A DNA stretch of 63,596 nt from contig DGWA01000006.1 in NCBI GenBank assembly GCA_002395105.1, positions 1 through 63,596 on the forward strand. Direction: 5' to 3'. Shown piece by piece: positions 25,538 through 34,921 of this stretch. Numbering within the stretch: position 1 is the stretch's first letter; each line of letters opens with the position of its first letter. The notes below the pieces were generated by a model. That model was not told the origin of the DNA, ran no database searches, and was given only the letters and a program-made list of their open reading frames with translations. Source of the stretch: Rickettsiales bacterium UBA4270. GTDB lineage: Bacteria > Pseudomonadota > Alphaproteobacteria > Rickettsiales > Deianiraeaceae. Position numbers and translations under genes: made by a program.

Positions 25538-27364
25538 TTATATTTCATTATATCTTGGATCATCGGACATTTTATCAAAAATGTCATATTCATACTCACT
25601 AACCTCTTTACCATAATCAACTATTGTAGCTCTAACTAAAATAATGGTTTCTGTTGAATTTGATTTATTATTTTTTCGTCCAAAAAAATTACCAATTATA
25701 GGTATTGATCTCAAAAAAGGAACACCTTCGTTTATAGATGACGCAGATCTCTCGGTAAATCCACCAATAACTGCCGTTTGACCGTCTTTTAATTTTAAAA
25801 TTGTATCAAGTTCTCTTATATTAGCAACAGGAATGGAACTTTTCGTCGAAAGTATTTTATCTGATGATGATTTTTTTTCACCTTCCGATTGCTCGTCCAT
25901 TAAAATCGTAACAGCCGGATCTGAAACCGTATCTTCTAATTTAGAAATAGTCGGCTTTATATTTAACATAACCTGATGCCTTTCAATATCAATAGAAGGC
26001 AACACAGACATAATAATACCAAGTGGCATAGTTTGCGCTTCTGTGTCAACATTTCTATAAGCAGGTGTTACTATAACCTTTTCATTGTTATATGTCGCTG
26101 GAGTAAACATTGCTTTTGATTTAAAATAAACATAGTTTGTTGCAAATGTCATTAAAGCTGGTTGATTATTCATAGCATTTATCCTTGGATTTGAAAGCGT
26201 ACGCGTTGAGCCAAACTTTTCAAACAAACTGGCAACAAAATCTATGCCTTTATTAAATGTTAATGTCGGTAACGCAGAACCTTCTGCGAGTTCAGGAACT
26301 ATTTTGATAGACGAAGAAGCAAGCTGTCCAAGTTTAATATTGCCCCAATCTATTCCTGATTGATATTGTTTATTCAAATTTATTTCCAAAAATCTCATCT
26401 CAATAAGAACTTGTGCTGTTGATTTTTTCTTTAATTTTTGCAAATATTTTTCAATTAAGCGATGAGATTTTGTACTTGCTGTGATTATTATAATTCCTGC
26501 TCTTCTATTAACTCTTATTCTATTTTTGGAAACATTTATTGAAACAAGTGGATCGGCTTTTTCATTATTTTGATTTTTATTTTTTTCATTAACCATTTTA
26601 TTATAAACACCATTGTTTATGTCTTCTTGTATTCTATTTTCAACTTCTTCATTTTGCGCAATACGTTGTATTTTTTCAGCAGTTGACGTGTAAATACTAT
26701 TTGTATTTTCAGTTGTATCAATAATTTGTTCTATATCTTTCACTATATCCGACCAAAATGTATCATCTGATTTTGTAGTTACAGTCGAAGTTCCACCTCC
26801 TTTTACAGTTGCGGACGTAGAAAGTCCAGATGTATTAAGCGTTATAGAAGAAGACGTGCTTCTGTTAACATCAAGAAAATCTATATCATATGTCTTTGCA
26901 TACGGCATATCTCTTGTAAAAACAAGAATTCCATATTTTTCCTCATATCTAGTATCAGTTAAGCCACAAATTCTATTAAATACATAACGTAGCGGTTTAT
27001 TTTTTAAACTTAAATTAACACCACCTATTATAGTTGGATCAATTTGTACATCTATTCCAGACATTCTCGATAATTCCATAATTACATCAACTATTGGAAC
27101 ATCTTCCGATACATTAACCGACACAATTTTATCCTCTATAACCTTTGGTTCTTCTGGTTCGTATATATTTTCTAAGGATATTTGATTTTCTATAGCTTTC
27201 TTTTTTAATTTCCTTCCTTTCTTATTTTGTATAAGATCCACAATTTCATACTCATGCATTTTAATTAAAGAATCGTGATAGACAAATTCACTAGTATGAT
27301 AGCATCCAAATTGTGTTATCGACAATAAAACAGGTGCAATAATTGCAAATTTTTTTTTCATCAA
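25538..27364 (-). CDS. Type IV pilus / type II secretion secretin (MshL/PilQ-like)
   Basis: Outer-membrane secretin of 608 residues. The N-terminus has a signal peptide with a Cys at about position 21 (QFGC), so it may be a lipoprotein. An STN-type domain (VSEDVPIVDVIMELSRMSGIDV) and an N1-like region follow, with a Ser/Thr-rich and Asn-rich insert. The secretin core has VLIEMRFLEINLNKQYQSGI, TLSNPRINAMNNQPA and the closing KDGQTAVIGGFTERSASS, VPFLRSIPIIGNFFG. The pattern is closest to MshL/BfpB-type secretins. It lies beside the prepilin peptidase; ATPase, platform and alignment genes are not in the window. Confidence 0.88.
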   Translation of the reverse strand: MMKKKFAIIAPVLLSITQFGCYHTSEFVYHDSLIKMHEYEIVDLIQNKKGRKLKKKAIENQISLENIYEPEEPKVIEDKIVSVNVSEDVPIVDVIMELSRMSGIDVQIDPTIIGGVNLSLKNKPLRYVFNRICGLTDTRYEEKYGILVFTRDMPYAKTYDIDFLDVNRSTSSSITLNTSGLSTSATVKGGGTSTVTTKSDDTFWSDIVKDIEQIIDTTENTNSIYTSTAEKIQRIAQNEEVENRIQEDINNGVYNKMVNEKNKNQNNEKADPLVSINVSKNRIRVNRRAGIIIITASTKSHRLIEKYLQKLKKKSTAQVLIEMRFLEINLNKQYQSGIDWGNIKLGQLASSSIKIVPELAEGSALPTLTFNKGIDFVASLFEKFGSTRTLSNPRINAMNNQPALMTFATNYVYFKSKAMFTPATYNNEKVIVTPAYRNVDTEAQTMPLGIIMSVLPSIDIERHQVMLNIKPTISKLEDTVSDPAVTILMDEQSEGEKKSSSDKILSTKSSIPVANIRELDTILKLKDGQTAVIGGFTERSASSINEGVPFLRSIPIIGNFFGRKNNKSNSTETIILVRATIVDYGKEVSEYEYDIFDKMSDDPRYNEI

Positions 27365-27376
27365 ACAGCTAAATCA

Positions 27377-27403
27377 ATTTTAGTATTTAAAAATAAAATG
27401 CAA
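27377..27403 (-). promoter_or_regulatory. Promoter candidate for the secretin gene
   Basis: On the minus strand TTGCAT (27398-27403) is followed after 15 bases by TAAAAT (27377-27382). The element CTTGCATTTTATTTTTAA also encodes the last codons and stop of the prepilin peptidase and is base-for-base the same as the start of the acpP promoter. The short spacer lowers confidence. Confidence 0.35.
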
Positions 27404-28166
27404 GTAAAAAAGCAAAAAATATAGCCGGAATAAAAGGAAAAGGATTATCGTTTTTAACCTTTAATAACTTTTGATTAAAAAAAGTTAGTTTTCTTTTTTG
27501 TCTACTTAATGTCGCAATAAAATAAGAAATTATGCCAAAAATACCGCATAAACAAAAAAATAAAGGTATTTTTTCATAAAAAAGAAGTGGAGACAAAATA
27601 ACAAAAAGCTTAATATCTCCAAAACCTATACAATCTTTTTTGTAAATTTTTTTCATAAAGATAATAAGTATGAAAAAAAACAAAATCATTGAAATATAGC
27701 TCAAAAAAATATAACTAAAACTAATGCCTATTCTGTATGATAAGAAAATAACAGAAAAAAACTCTATAATATGCAAAACATCAGAAGATAGCATGATTCT
27801 TAAATCAATAATTGATTGTGTAATTAAGCAAAAACAAATAATCCACATAAAAATGGTTTTTTCATTTATACCGCCAAAATATTTAACTGCAGTAACAAAT
27901 GACAAAATCATAAAAATCTCAGCTAAAAAGTGCCAAACTGGAATGTTATTTTTACAATACCTGCATTGACCTTTTAGAAAAATAAATGATAAAATCGGTA
28001 TAAGATCTTTCCAAGAAAGTTCATGATTGCAATTACAGCAAATTGAACGAGCTCCAAATAAATTTATATCTTTGTTTTTATTGAATAATCTATATCCAAA
28101 AAAAGTAGAAAAACTACCAAAAATAGCGCCAAAAATAACAGACAAAAACAGTGTTAACGTATTCAT
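27387..28166 (-). CDS. pilD: Prepilin peptidase / N-methyltransferase
   Basis: Inner-membrane aspartic protease that cleaves prepilin leaders and methylates the new N-terminus. The 259 residues include the zinc-binding double CxxC of the methylase domain (CCNCNHELSW, then CRYCKNN) and both catalytic aspartates: SIIDLRIMLSSD and the hallmark GFGDIKLF. About eight membrane segments are visible. The likely substrate in this window is the prepilin-like chimera at 15589-17325. The secretin gene follows 22 bases downstream. Confidence 0.92.
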   Translation of the reverse strand: MNTLTLFLSVIFGAIFGSFSTFFGYRLFNKNKDINLFGARSICCNCNHELSWKDLIPILSFIFLKGQCRYCKNNIPVWHFLAEIFMILSFVTAVKYFGGINEKTIFMWIICFCLITQSIIDLRIMLSSDVLHIIEFFSVIFLSYRIGISFSYIFLSYISMILFFFILIIFMKKIYKKDCIGFGDIKLFVILSPLLFYEKIPLFFCLCGIFGIISYFIATLSRQKRKLTFFNQKLLKVKNDNPFPFIPAIFFAFLLAFYF

Positions 28167-28210
28167 TGAAAATTATAAATAAATATAAATATTATAAATC
28201 AAATATTTTT

Positions 28211-29155
28211 ATGTTTTTTAACAAAAATAATAAGAATATAATTATAATAACAGGCGCAACTGGAAGTGGAAAATCTAGTTTTGCCCTAAAACTTGCACAA
28301 AAAATTAACGGCGTAATTATAAATGCTGATTCAATGCAAATTTACAAACAAATACCGATTATTTCAGCACAACCAAGTGAAATTGAAAAAACTAATATCA
28401 AACATTATTTATATGGTTTTGTTGATATTTTTAGTAAAAATAAATATTCTGTTGGTGAATATTTATTAGATTTAAAAGACATTCTTGAAAAAATCGACAA
28501 AAAAAAAGAACAAAAGATACCAATAATTGTTGGTGGAACAATGTTATACATAAGTTCTATATTAAGTGGCCTTAGCGAAATACCGGAAATATCAGACGAT
28601 ATAAAAAATAATATTCGTATTAAATATAAAAATAAAACTGCAGAAGAAATGTTTGATGAATTAAAGAAAGTTGATGCAAAATACGCAAAAATAGTTGATA
28701 AAAACAATCCACACCGTATATTAAGAGGTCTTGAAGTTAAGCTGTCAACTGGACTATCGATTATTGATTTTTGGAACAAAAAAAAACAAAAATCTTTACT
28801 AGAAAATTATAATGTAAAAAAAATAATTATAGATACTCAAAGAGACGAATTATATGAAAGAATAAATAGACGTTTTGATGAAATGTTAAAAAATAATGTT
28901 CTAGATGAAGTAAAACAAATATACAATTATGCAACTGATAAAAAAATTAATATTCAATCTATACCAAAAGCAATAGGTTTGCATGAATTCTTTAAATATT
29001 TTGATAAAAAAATTTCCATGGAAGCAACAGTTGACAAAATTAAACAATTAAGCAGAAATTATGCAAAAAGGCAATTAACATGGCATAAAAAATACTTCCA
29101 TGATTTTAAGAAAATTAAAAATAATTTTGATACAAATGATATAATGTTGTATTAA
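28211..29155 (+). CDS. miaA: tRNA dimethylallyltransferase
   Basis: Adds the isopentenyl group to A37 of tRNAs that read UNN codons. The 314-residue form starting at 28211 has the P-loop GATGSGKS (15-22), NADSMQIYKQIP (38-49) and NPHRILRGLEV. A longer in-frame start at 28151 would overlap the divergent prepilin peptidase gene and adds 20 residues before the P-loop, so I reject it. No hfq or mutL neighbour is seen. Confidence 0.93.
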   Translation: MFFNKNNKNIIIITGATGSGKSSFALKLAQKINGVIINADSMQIYKQIPIISAQPSEIEKTNIKHYLYGFVDIFSKNKYSVGEYLLDLKDILEKIDKKKEQKIPIIVGGTMLYISSILSGLSEIPEISDDIKNNIRIKYKNKTAEEMFDELKKVDAKYAKIVDKNNPHRILRGLEVKLSTGLSIIDFWNKKKQKSLLENYNVKKIIIDTQRDELYERINRRFDEMLKNNVLDEVKQIYNYATDKKINIQSIPKAIGLHEFFKYFDKKISMEATVDKIKQLSRNYAKRQLTWHKKYFHDFKKIKNNFDTNDIMLY

Positions 29156-29167
29156 TTTATCATTTCT

Positions 29168-30055
29168 TTACGCTTTATTTGATTTATTTCTGCCAATGGT
29201 CATTACCATAAAACCAAACAAGATAACAAAACTTCCAATTGACTGATTAATTGTTAATTTTTCTCCAAGGACTATATTTGACAAAATAATTGCGTATATA
29301 ATTTTAGAAAAATCGAGTGGTTGAATAATTGTAACGGGACACATGCTTTGTGCTTTATATATTAGTAAATACTCTATTAAATATAAAATACCTACAAAAC
29401 CAAGAATTATAAAAACGACCGGTTTTACTGCAATAAACTGATATGAAAAACACAAAGAAACTAATAAAATTATTGTATGTGTGTAAAAAACAAGCGTAGA
29501 TATTGAAAATTTTATAGCAAGAATCCTATTTAAAACAGACACAATACTTTTCATTACAATTGATAATGCTAAAACAAAATATGCCATCTTCGTCCCGTTC
29601 ATACTAATAGCCGGTTGTTGAATTATCAGCGCTCCAATTATACAAATTAACAAAGATAGCCATATTGTAATGTTTTTTTTTTCATTAAGAAAAATAATAG
29701 CTAAAATACTTGCTAAAACAGGAGTAATAAATTGTAAACTTACACCTTCATTTATTGGAATATGCAGAAAAGATACGTGTGCCAATCCAATAGATATTGT
29801 ATATATAACATTACGAATTAAATTTGGTTTTAAAACATTCCAGTTAAAAAAAATAAATCTTTCCTTTATCATGAAAGGTATTAATATAAGAACTATTATA
29901 CTTTGTCGAATGGCTATAGCTTCCCATGCCGGAATGCTATAATCAATCATCATTTTTTTTATAAAAACATTACTAATGACAGATAATAACGACGAAAATA
30001 TATAGAATAAACAACCAATTAACAATACATTGTTTTGAAAAAGAAACTTTTTCAT
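29168..30055 (-). CDS. EamA/DMT-family transporter
   Basis: An inner-membrane carrier of 295 residues with ten predicted helices in two EamA repeats. Conserved spots are NEGVSLQFITPVLASILAIIFLNEK at the end of the first repeat and IQPLDFSKIIYAIILSNIVLGEKL at the end of the second. The family includes drug and metabolite exporters and, in Rickettsia, an S-adenosylmethionine importer. The substrate is not readable from sequence, but an S-adenosylmethionine or amino-acid carrier would fit a host-dependent bacterium. hslU ends... lies just upstream on the same strand with an 7-base gap. Confidence 0.85.
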   Translation of the reverse strand: MKKFLFQNNVLLIGCLFYIFSSLLSVISNVFIKKMMIDYSIPAWEAIAIRQSIIVLILIPFMIKERFIFFNWNVLKPNLIRNVIYTISIGLAHVSFLHIPINEGVSLQFITPVLASILAIIFLNEKKNITIWLSLLICIIGALIIQQPAISMNGTKMAYFVLALSIVMKSIVSVLNRILAIKFSISTLVFYTHTIILLVSLCFSYQFIAVKPVVFIILGFVGILYLIEYLLIYKAQSMCPVTIIQPLDFSKIIYAIILSNIVLGEKLTINQSIGSFVILFGFMVMTIGRNKSNKA

Positions 30056-30062
30056 ATAATTT

Positions 30063-31514
30063 TTATATCATGTATTTTCTTGTATTGACTTTTTTATCAA
30101 AGCCATTGCTTGTCATTTTTTCAACATATTTTCTGTCTATAATAAGTTTTGTTCCGTTGCTACCGGAAAAACTAACCTCTTCAATAACTTTTTCTATAAC
30201 AGAAAATAGACGTCTTGCGCCAGTATTTTCAAGCTCACTATTAAGTCTACTTGTTATTTGAGCTATTGCTTTAAGCCCATTCCTTGTAAATAAAACGTCT
30301 ATTCCATCAACTTTAAGTAATTTTTGTTGCTGCTCTGGTAAACTATATTTTAAATCTGTTAAAATACGTTCAAACTCATTAACTGTAAGCGGTTTTAACT
30401 CAACACAAACAGGAAAACGACCTTGCAACTCAGGCATTAGATCACTAACTTTATTATAGCAAAAAGCACCAGCCGCAATAAACAAAATGTGATCAGTTTT
30501 TACAGAACCATATTTTGTCTGAACTATTGTTCCTTCTACAATAGCTAACAAATCTCGTTGAACACCTTCCCTTGAAACCTCGCCTCTCGATTGATAATCC
30601 TTATTACTTATTAATTTATCAATTTCATCAAGAAAAATAACACCACTCTGCTCTATTTTTTTTATTACATCTGCGATTATTAAATTTTTATCAACATAAT
30701 TTTCCATGTAGTAATCATACATTATCTCTAATGCTTCACGTACTTTTATCGTTTTTTGCACTTTATTTTTTTCATTTTTAAAACCAGAAAATGGAACTAT
30801 ACTTATCATAGCAATCTCGCTTATATTACCATGATAATTACTCCCAAGATCGTTAAATATATCTTTTTTTGTATTATGATCCGGCAATGTAATTGTTACA
30901 TCAATATCATCATATTCTCCGTTTGCAAGTTTAACTTCATCTACCACTATAAAATTTGATATTTTATCATCAACATCTAAACAACCGTCAATTTTATCTT
31001 GATCATTTTTAAATTCTTTATCAGCGATTATGATTGATTTTAAAATATCTGTATTTCTATCGTTTTTTTCTGTTTTTACAAAATCTTGAATTGCTTTAGC
31101 TACATATTTTATTGCCATCTTTTTAGCAGTATTTTCATAGTTTTTAATCATCTTGTCTCGTTCACGTTTAATAGTTAAATCGACTAAATCACGAATAATA
31201 CTTTCTACATCCTTTCCGGCATAACCTACTTCTGTAAATTTAGTCATTTCAACTTTTAAAAATGGACTATCTGTTATATCAGCAACTCGTCTCGCTATTT
31301 CTGTTTTTCCAACACCAGTTGGTCCAGAGAGCAAAACATTTTTAGGCAAAATTTCAGAACGCATTTTTTCATCATCAATCATCATACGTCTTCTTCGATT
31401 CACAAATGCAATTGCAACAGCTTTTTTTGCTTCATATTGCCCTATTATGTATTTATTCATTTCCTTAACAATCTCGTTCGGTGTTTGTCGATTAACTTTT
31501 ATTTTTTTAAGCAT
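30063..31514 (-). CDS. hslU: HslU ATPase of the HslUV protease
   Basis: AAA+ unfoldase of 483 residues that feeds proteins to the HslV peptidase. Walker A is GPTGVGKT (64-71), Walker B is in FLDEIDKLI, and the sensor region is GRFPVCVELKPL. The I domain lies between about 130 and 260. The pore loop reads GYAG (97-100) where E. coli has GYVG. The C-terminus TRKYMI keeps the hydrophobic end that docks on HslV. hslV is not adjacent, unlike in most genomes. Confidence 0.96.
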   Translation of the reverse strand: MLKKIKVNRQTPNEIVKEMNKYIIGQYEAKKAVAIAFVNRRRRMMIDDEKMRSEILPKNVLLSGPTGVGKTEIARRVADITDSPFLKVEMTKFTEVGYAGKDVESIIRDLVDLTIKRERDKMIKNYENTAKKMAIKYVAKAIQDFVKTEKNDRNTDILKSIIIADKEFKNDQDKIDGCLDVDDKISNFIVVDEVKLANGEYDDIDVTITLPDHNTKKDIFNDLGSNYHGNISEIAMISIVPFSGFKNEKNKVQKTIKVREALEIMYDYYMENYVDKNLIIADVIKKIEQSGVIFLDEIDKLISNKDYQSRGEVSREGVQRDLLAIVEGTIVQTKYGSVKTDHILFIAAGAFCYNKVSDLMPELQGRFPVCVELKPLTVNEFERILTDLKYSLPEQQQKLLKVDGIDVLFTRNGLKAIAQITSRLNSELENTGARRLFSVIEKVIEEVSFSGSNGTKLIIDRKYVEKMTSNGFDKKVNTRKYMI

Positions 31515-31605
31515 AAAGCACTTATTCTAAAAATAGAAATAAATTTTAATTTTCAAGACACATTTTAACTAACTTTATTTTATTTTATATTCAAATCGAC
31601 ACTTA

Positions 31606-32997
31606 TTAAGTTAAATTTTTCAATGTATTGTCTATGTAGTCAACAAATTTTTTAAATTCGGGTATTTTAGAATGATCAAGTTTTTTTATCTCAACAGCAT
31701 TTATCTTGCTAGGATTTACATGTTTTCCATAACGTATAACTTCATAATGCAGATGTGGCCCAGTTGCTAAACCAGTCATTCCTACATAACCAATAACTTG
31801 TCTTTGTTTAACGCGTTGTCCTTTTTTTATATTTGCAACGCGAGACATATGTGCATATTTTGTTGAATATTCAGAATTATGCCTAATAAGAACATATTTT
31901 CCATAACTACGATCGTTTAACTTTATCTCAGCAACGACACCATCCCCTGCTGCATAAATAGGAGTACCAGTCGGAACAGCCATATCTACTCCTTTATGAG
32001 CACGTGTATATCCTAAAACAGGATGCTTTCTTCTTGTTGTAAACCCACTTGTAATTCTCGCTCCATCGACTGGTGTTTTTAATAATTTTTTTTGTATAGA
32101 TTTACCTTTTCTGTCATAAAAACTACCATTAAAATTAAATATTTCATAATCATGATTTCTCAAAATTAAATTTGTGTATAAAACATTTTCATCAACCACG
32201 TCGCCATCAACATCTTTTGTTGTTTTTACCACAAAAACAAACTTATCGTTATAGCGTAAATCACGTTGAAAATCAATCAAGAAAGCATATTCATTTAAAA
32301 TATTATATAATGTTGATATTTTTATCCCTCCAACAATAGCATCTGCAAATAAATTATTTTTAATTGTACCATTTATAACATTAGTTTTAACTATAAGTCT
32401 TGGCTTTTCAACCTGAAGAACATAACCGCTATTATTTTTTTCAACAATATATCTAATACCTTTTGGCATTTTAAATGATAACTTTGTTATAACTTTGTTC
32501 TCAATTTTGTTTTTCAATACTGGAAATACTTTATATTTTTTTTTGTCATCTTTATTATTATCTAAAACAATTTCAGAATTATACATCACATTAAATATCT
32601 GTCCTTGTTTAAGTGATCTAAGATTTATTTTAGTTGATAATAAGTACAATATATCATTAATATTTTCCCTGGAAAATCCTGCACGTTTTAATGCAAAAAA
32701 TAAGTTATCGTTTTTTTCCAATTGCACTACATTTTTCCCTGAACCATATATTTTAAATTTTTTTTTGTTATTAGACAGTAAATAATTCTCATCACTTATA
32801 AACATTTTAATTTTTTTTGAATCATTTAATTTAACTAAATTACGATCTTTTAAAAAAAAATCAAAAACAATAAATTTGAAAAAAAATGTTAAAATCAGCA
32901 TACATATAAAAAAGCTGATAAAATAATAAGATTTTTTTTCATGTTCCATTCCTAACTCAGACTCTATATCTTGTTCGATATCATAAAAATCTTTCAT
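31606..32997 (-). CDS. M23-family murein endopeptidase
   Basis: A 463-residue, membrane-anchored periplasmic metallopeptidase of the MepM/NlpD type. One membrane helix (about 24-48) leads to LysM-like and OapA-like parts, then the LytM domain: HKGVDMAVPTGTPI (zinc ligands His334 and Asp338), YAHMS and GPHLHYEV (His415, His417). All zinc ligands are present, so it should be an active DD-endopeptidase rather than an EnvC-like activator. It would cut cross-links made by PBP1A to permit growth or division. Confidence 0.92.
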   Translation of the reverse strand: MKDFYDIEQDIESELGMEHEKKSYYFISFFICMLILTFFFKFIVFDFFLKDRNLVKLNDSKKIKMFISDENYLLSNNKKKFKIYGSGKNVVQLEKNDNLFFALKRAGFSRENINDILYLLSTKINLRSLKQGQIFNVMYNSEIVLDNNKDDKKKYKVFPVLKNKIENKVITKLSFKMPKGIRYIVEKNNSGYVLQVEKPRLIVKTNVINGTIKNNLFADAIVGGIKISTLYNILNEYAFLIDFQRDLRYNDKFVFVVKTTKDVDGDVVDENVLYTNLILRNHDYEIFNFNGSFYDRKGKSIQKKLLKTPVDGARITSGFTTRRKHPVLGYTRAHKGVDMAVPTGTPIYAAGDGVVAEIKLNDRSYGKYVLIRHNSEYSTKYAHMSRVANIKKGQRVKQRQVIGYVGMTGLATGPHLHYEVIRYGKHVNPSKINAVEIKKLDHSKIPEFKKFVDYIDNTLKNLT

Positions 32998-33030
32998 AAA
33001 TATCTCATTAAAGAATGCTTACAAATGTAT

Positions 33031-33111
33031 TTAATCCATCATAGCAATAAAACCAGTTGCTATAAATGACAATACAATTAAAATAACAATAATCCTTGAT
33101 ATTATCTTCAT
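33031..33111 (-). CDS. Possible 26-residue membrane peptide
   Basis: A short frame encodes MKIISRIIVILIVLSFIATG and a FIAMMD end: a basic N-terminus and one hydrophobic helix. It starts just after a promoter-like stretch (CTTGATTTTTATTTATAA on the minus strand) and ends 33 bases before the M23 peptidase gene. The shape is that of a small membrane peptide or leader. It has no recognised family, and the frame is short enough to be chance. Confidence 0.4.
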   Translation of the reverse strand: MKIISRIIVILIVLSFIATGFIAMMD

Positions 33112-33255
33112 CTTAGTTGAAGAGAAAATTTTATAAATAAAAATCAAGTATCAAAGTTTTAAAAAATTTAAATTTTGATGTAAATTTTTGTTTTATTTTA
33201 TTTTTCTTTTATTTTTCTGTTGACAATAAAAAAAGTTGTTTTTCACTTATCATTG

Positions 33256-33687
33256 ATGTCGAAAAAAGTTTTGGCACTAATAAAGTTAAACATTTTAGCA
33301 GGAAAAGCTAATCCAGCACCACCTATTGGTTCGGCGCTTGGACAAAGACAGGTAAATATAATGGAATTTTGTAAGCAATTCAACGATAAAACTAAGGGTT
33401 TAGGTGAAGTTATTTGTCCGACTATAATAACTGTATACGAAGATAAATCGTTTAGTTTTATAATTAAAAATCCTCCTGCTTCGTTTTATATTAAAAACAT
33501 TGCGAATATTAAATCTGGTTCTAAAACTCCAGGAAGAAGCGAGAGTGTTGCAACAATAAAAAAAGCTGATATTTTAAAAGCTGTCGAAAAAAAAATGCCT
33601 GATTTAAATTGTTTTGGAAATAAAGAGTCTGCTTTCAAGATGTTTGTTGGAAGTGCAAAATCGATGGGTATAAAGGTTGAAGAATAA
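33256..33687 (+). CDS. rplK: 50S ribosomal protein L11
   Basis: Stalk-base protein of 143 residues. The ATG at 33256 gives MSKKVLALIKLNILAGKANP, followed by PPIGSALGQRQVNIMEFCKQFN, the conserved N-terminal domain. An upstream in-frame GTT/TTG region coincides with a TTGACA box and is not coding. It begins the rplK-rplA-rplJ-rplL-rpoB-rpoC run; secE and nusG, usually just before it, are missing here. Confidence 0.97.
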   Translation: MSKKVLALIKLNILAGKANPAPPIGSALGQRQVNIMEFCKQFNDKTKGLGEVICPTIITVYEDKSFSFIIKNPPASFYIKNIANIKSGSKTPGRSESVATIKKADILKAVEKKMPDLNCFGNKESAFKMFVGSAKSMGIKVEE

Positions 33688-33691
33688 TTTT

Positions 33692-34405
33692 ATGTCAAGT
33701 GCTACAAAAAGAATGAAAAAAGCTTATAGTTTGTATGATAAAAATATTTTTTACACATTAGATGAAGCAATTGATATACTTATGAAATACAAAAAAAGCG
33801 CGAGTGCTAAATTTGATGAATCGGTTGATACAGTTATTAAACTTGGTGTAGATACAGATAAACCAGACCAAGTTATCAAAAGTTTTGTAGAATTACCACA
33901 TGGAAATGGTAAAAAAGCAAAAATTATTGTTTTTGCAAATGATGATAATATAGATAAAGCATTGTCATTAGGAACAATTGCTGCCGGTGGAGATGAGTTA
34001 ATTGATAAAGTTGCTCGCGGAGAAATTACGGATTTTGACAAAGTTGTAGCTACAACCGTAATGATGCCAAAACTTGCAAAAATTGCAAAAATTCTCGGAC
34101 CAAAAGGTTTAATGCCTAGTCCAAAGTTAGGTACAGTTGTAAACGGAAGTGTTGTTCCTGTTGTTCAATCTTTAATAAAAGGTAGATCGAATTTTAAAAC
34201 TGAAAAAGATGGTTGTGTAAAACTTGGAATAGGAAAAATGTCTTTCGGAAAAGAAAAAATTATTGAAAATTTTAAAGAAATTATTTCAGTCATTAAACAA
34301 TTAAAACCTTCGAGCGTTAAAGCTAACTACTTTAATAGTATTATATTAAGTTCGACAATGGGTGTTAAAATAAAAATAAAAATGAGTGATATATATTCAA
34401 TATGA
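33692..34405 (+). CDS. rplA: 50S ribosomal protein L1
   Basis: L1 stalk protein of 237 residues and usual autoregulator of its own operon. The start at 33692 (MSSATKRMKKAYSLYD) is four bases after the rplK stop. Marks are KFDESVDTVIKLGVDTDKPD and LGPKGLMPSPKLGTV. The start of rplJ overlaps its stop (ATGA), so the usual L10 leader between rplA and rplJ cannot exist as a separate intergenic region. Confidence 0.97.
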   Translation: MSSATKRMKKAYSLYDKNIFYTLDEAIDILMKYKKSASAKFDESVDTVIKLGVDTDKPDQVIKSFVELPHGNGKKAKIIVFANDDNIDKALSLGTIAAGGDELIDKVARGEITDFDKVVATTVMMPKLAKIAKILGPKGLMPSPKLGTVVNGSVVPVVQSLIKGRSNFKTEKDGCVKLGIGKMSFGKEKIIENFKEIISVIKQLKPSSVKANYFNSIILSSTMGVKIKIKMSDIYSI

Positions 34406-34893
34406 AAGAAAAGAAAGACATTATAAAAGAAATTAATGAACTTTACAGTAACAATAAGTATGCTGTCGTTGTAGATTTTAAAGGATTAAATTCTGTGGAT
34501 ACATACTCATTCCGCGGTGAATTATATGAAAAATGTGGTTGCAGATTTCATGTTGTAAAAAATACATTAAATAAAGTTGCCGCAAAAGGTACTGAATTTG
34601 AAAAAAATATAAACTTAAATGGCCAATGTGGAGTTATATTTTGTAATGATATTTTAAATGTATCTAAAGTAATAAATGATTTTTGTTTTAAAACAAATAA
34701 AATTAAGTTAGTTTCATGTTTAAATGGAGAAAATATCATAAGTGAAGAAAAGCTTAAGGAATTAGCTTTGTTACCTTCTATAGAAGTATTGAGAACAAAA
34801 TTATTATATGTATTAAAAGCAGTTAGTGCGTCAGTTGTACGTGCAATGGCTGAAAGAATAAAACAACAAGGAAGCAAAGTTGAAAGCAAGTAA
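34402..34893 (+). CDS. rplJ: 50S ribosomal protein L10
   Basis: Stalk protein of 163 residues that anchors L7/L12 dimers to the ribosome. It has the N-terminal YAVVVDFKGLNSVDTYSFR and VVKNTLNKVAAKGT, and a C-terminal helix ending AMAERIKQQGSKVESK. It overlaps the rplA stop by four bases, indicating coupling. The length is normal for alphaproteobacteria. Confidence 0.95.
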   Translation: MKEKKDIIKEINELYSNNKYAVVVDFKGLNSVDTYSFRGELYEKCGCRFHVVKNTLNKVAAKGTEFEKNINLNGQCGVIFCNDILNVSKVINDFCFKTNKIKLVSCLNGENIISEEKLKELALLPSIEVLRTKLLYVLKAVSASVVRAMAERIKQQGSKVESK

Positions 34894-34921
34894 TTGTTGT
34901 TTATTGTTTGTATGTGTGTTT

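Noticed and set aside
28151..28210. Longer start for miaA overlapping the prepilin peptidase gene
   Set aside because: It adds 20 residues ahead of the P-loop and overlaps the opposite gene; the ATG at 28211 gives the usual start.
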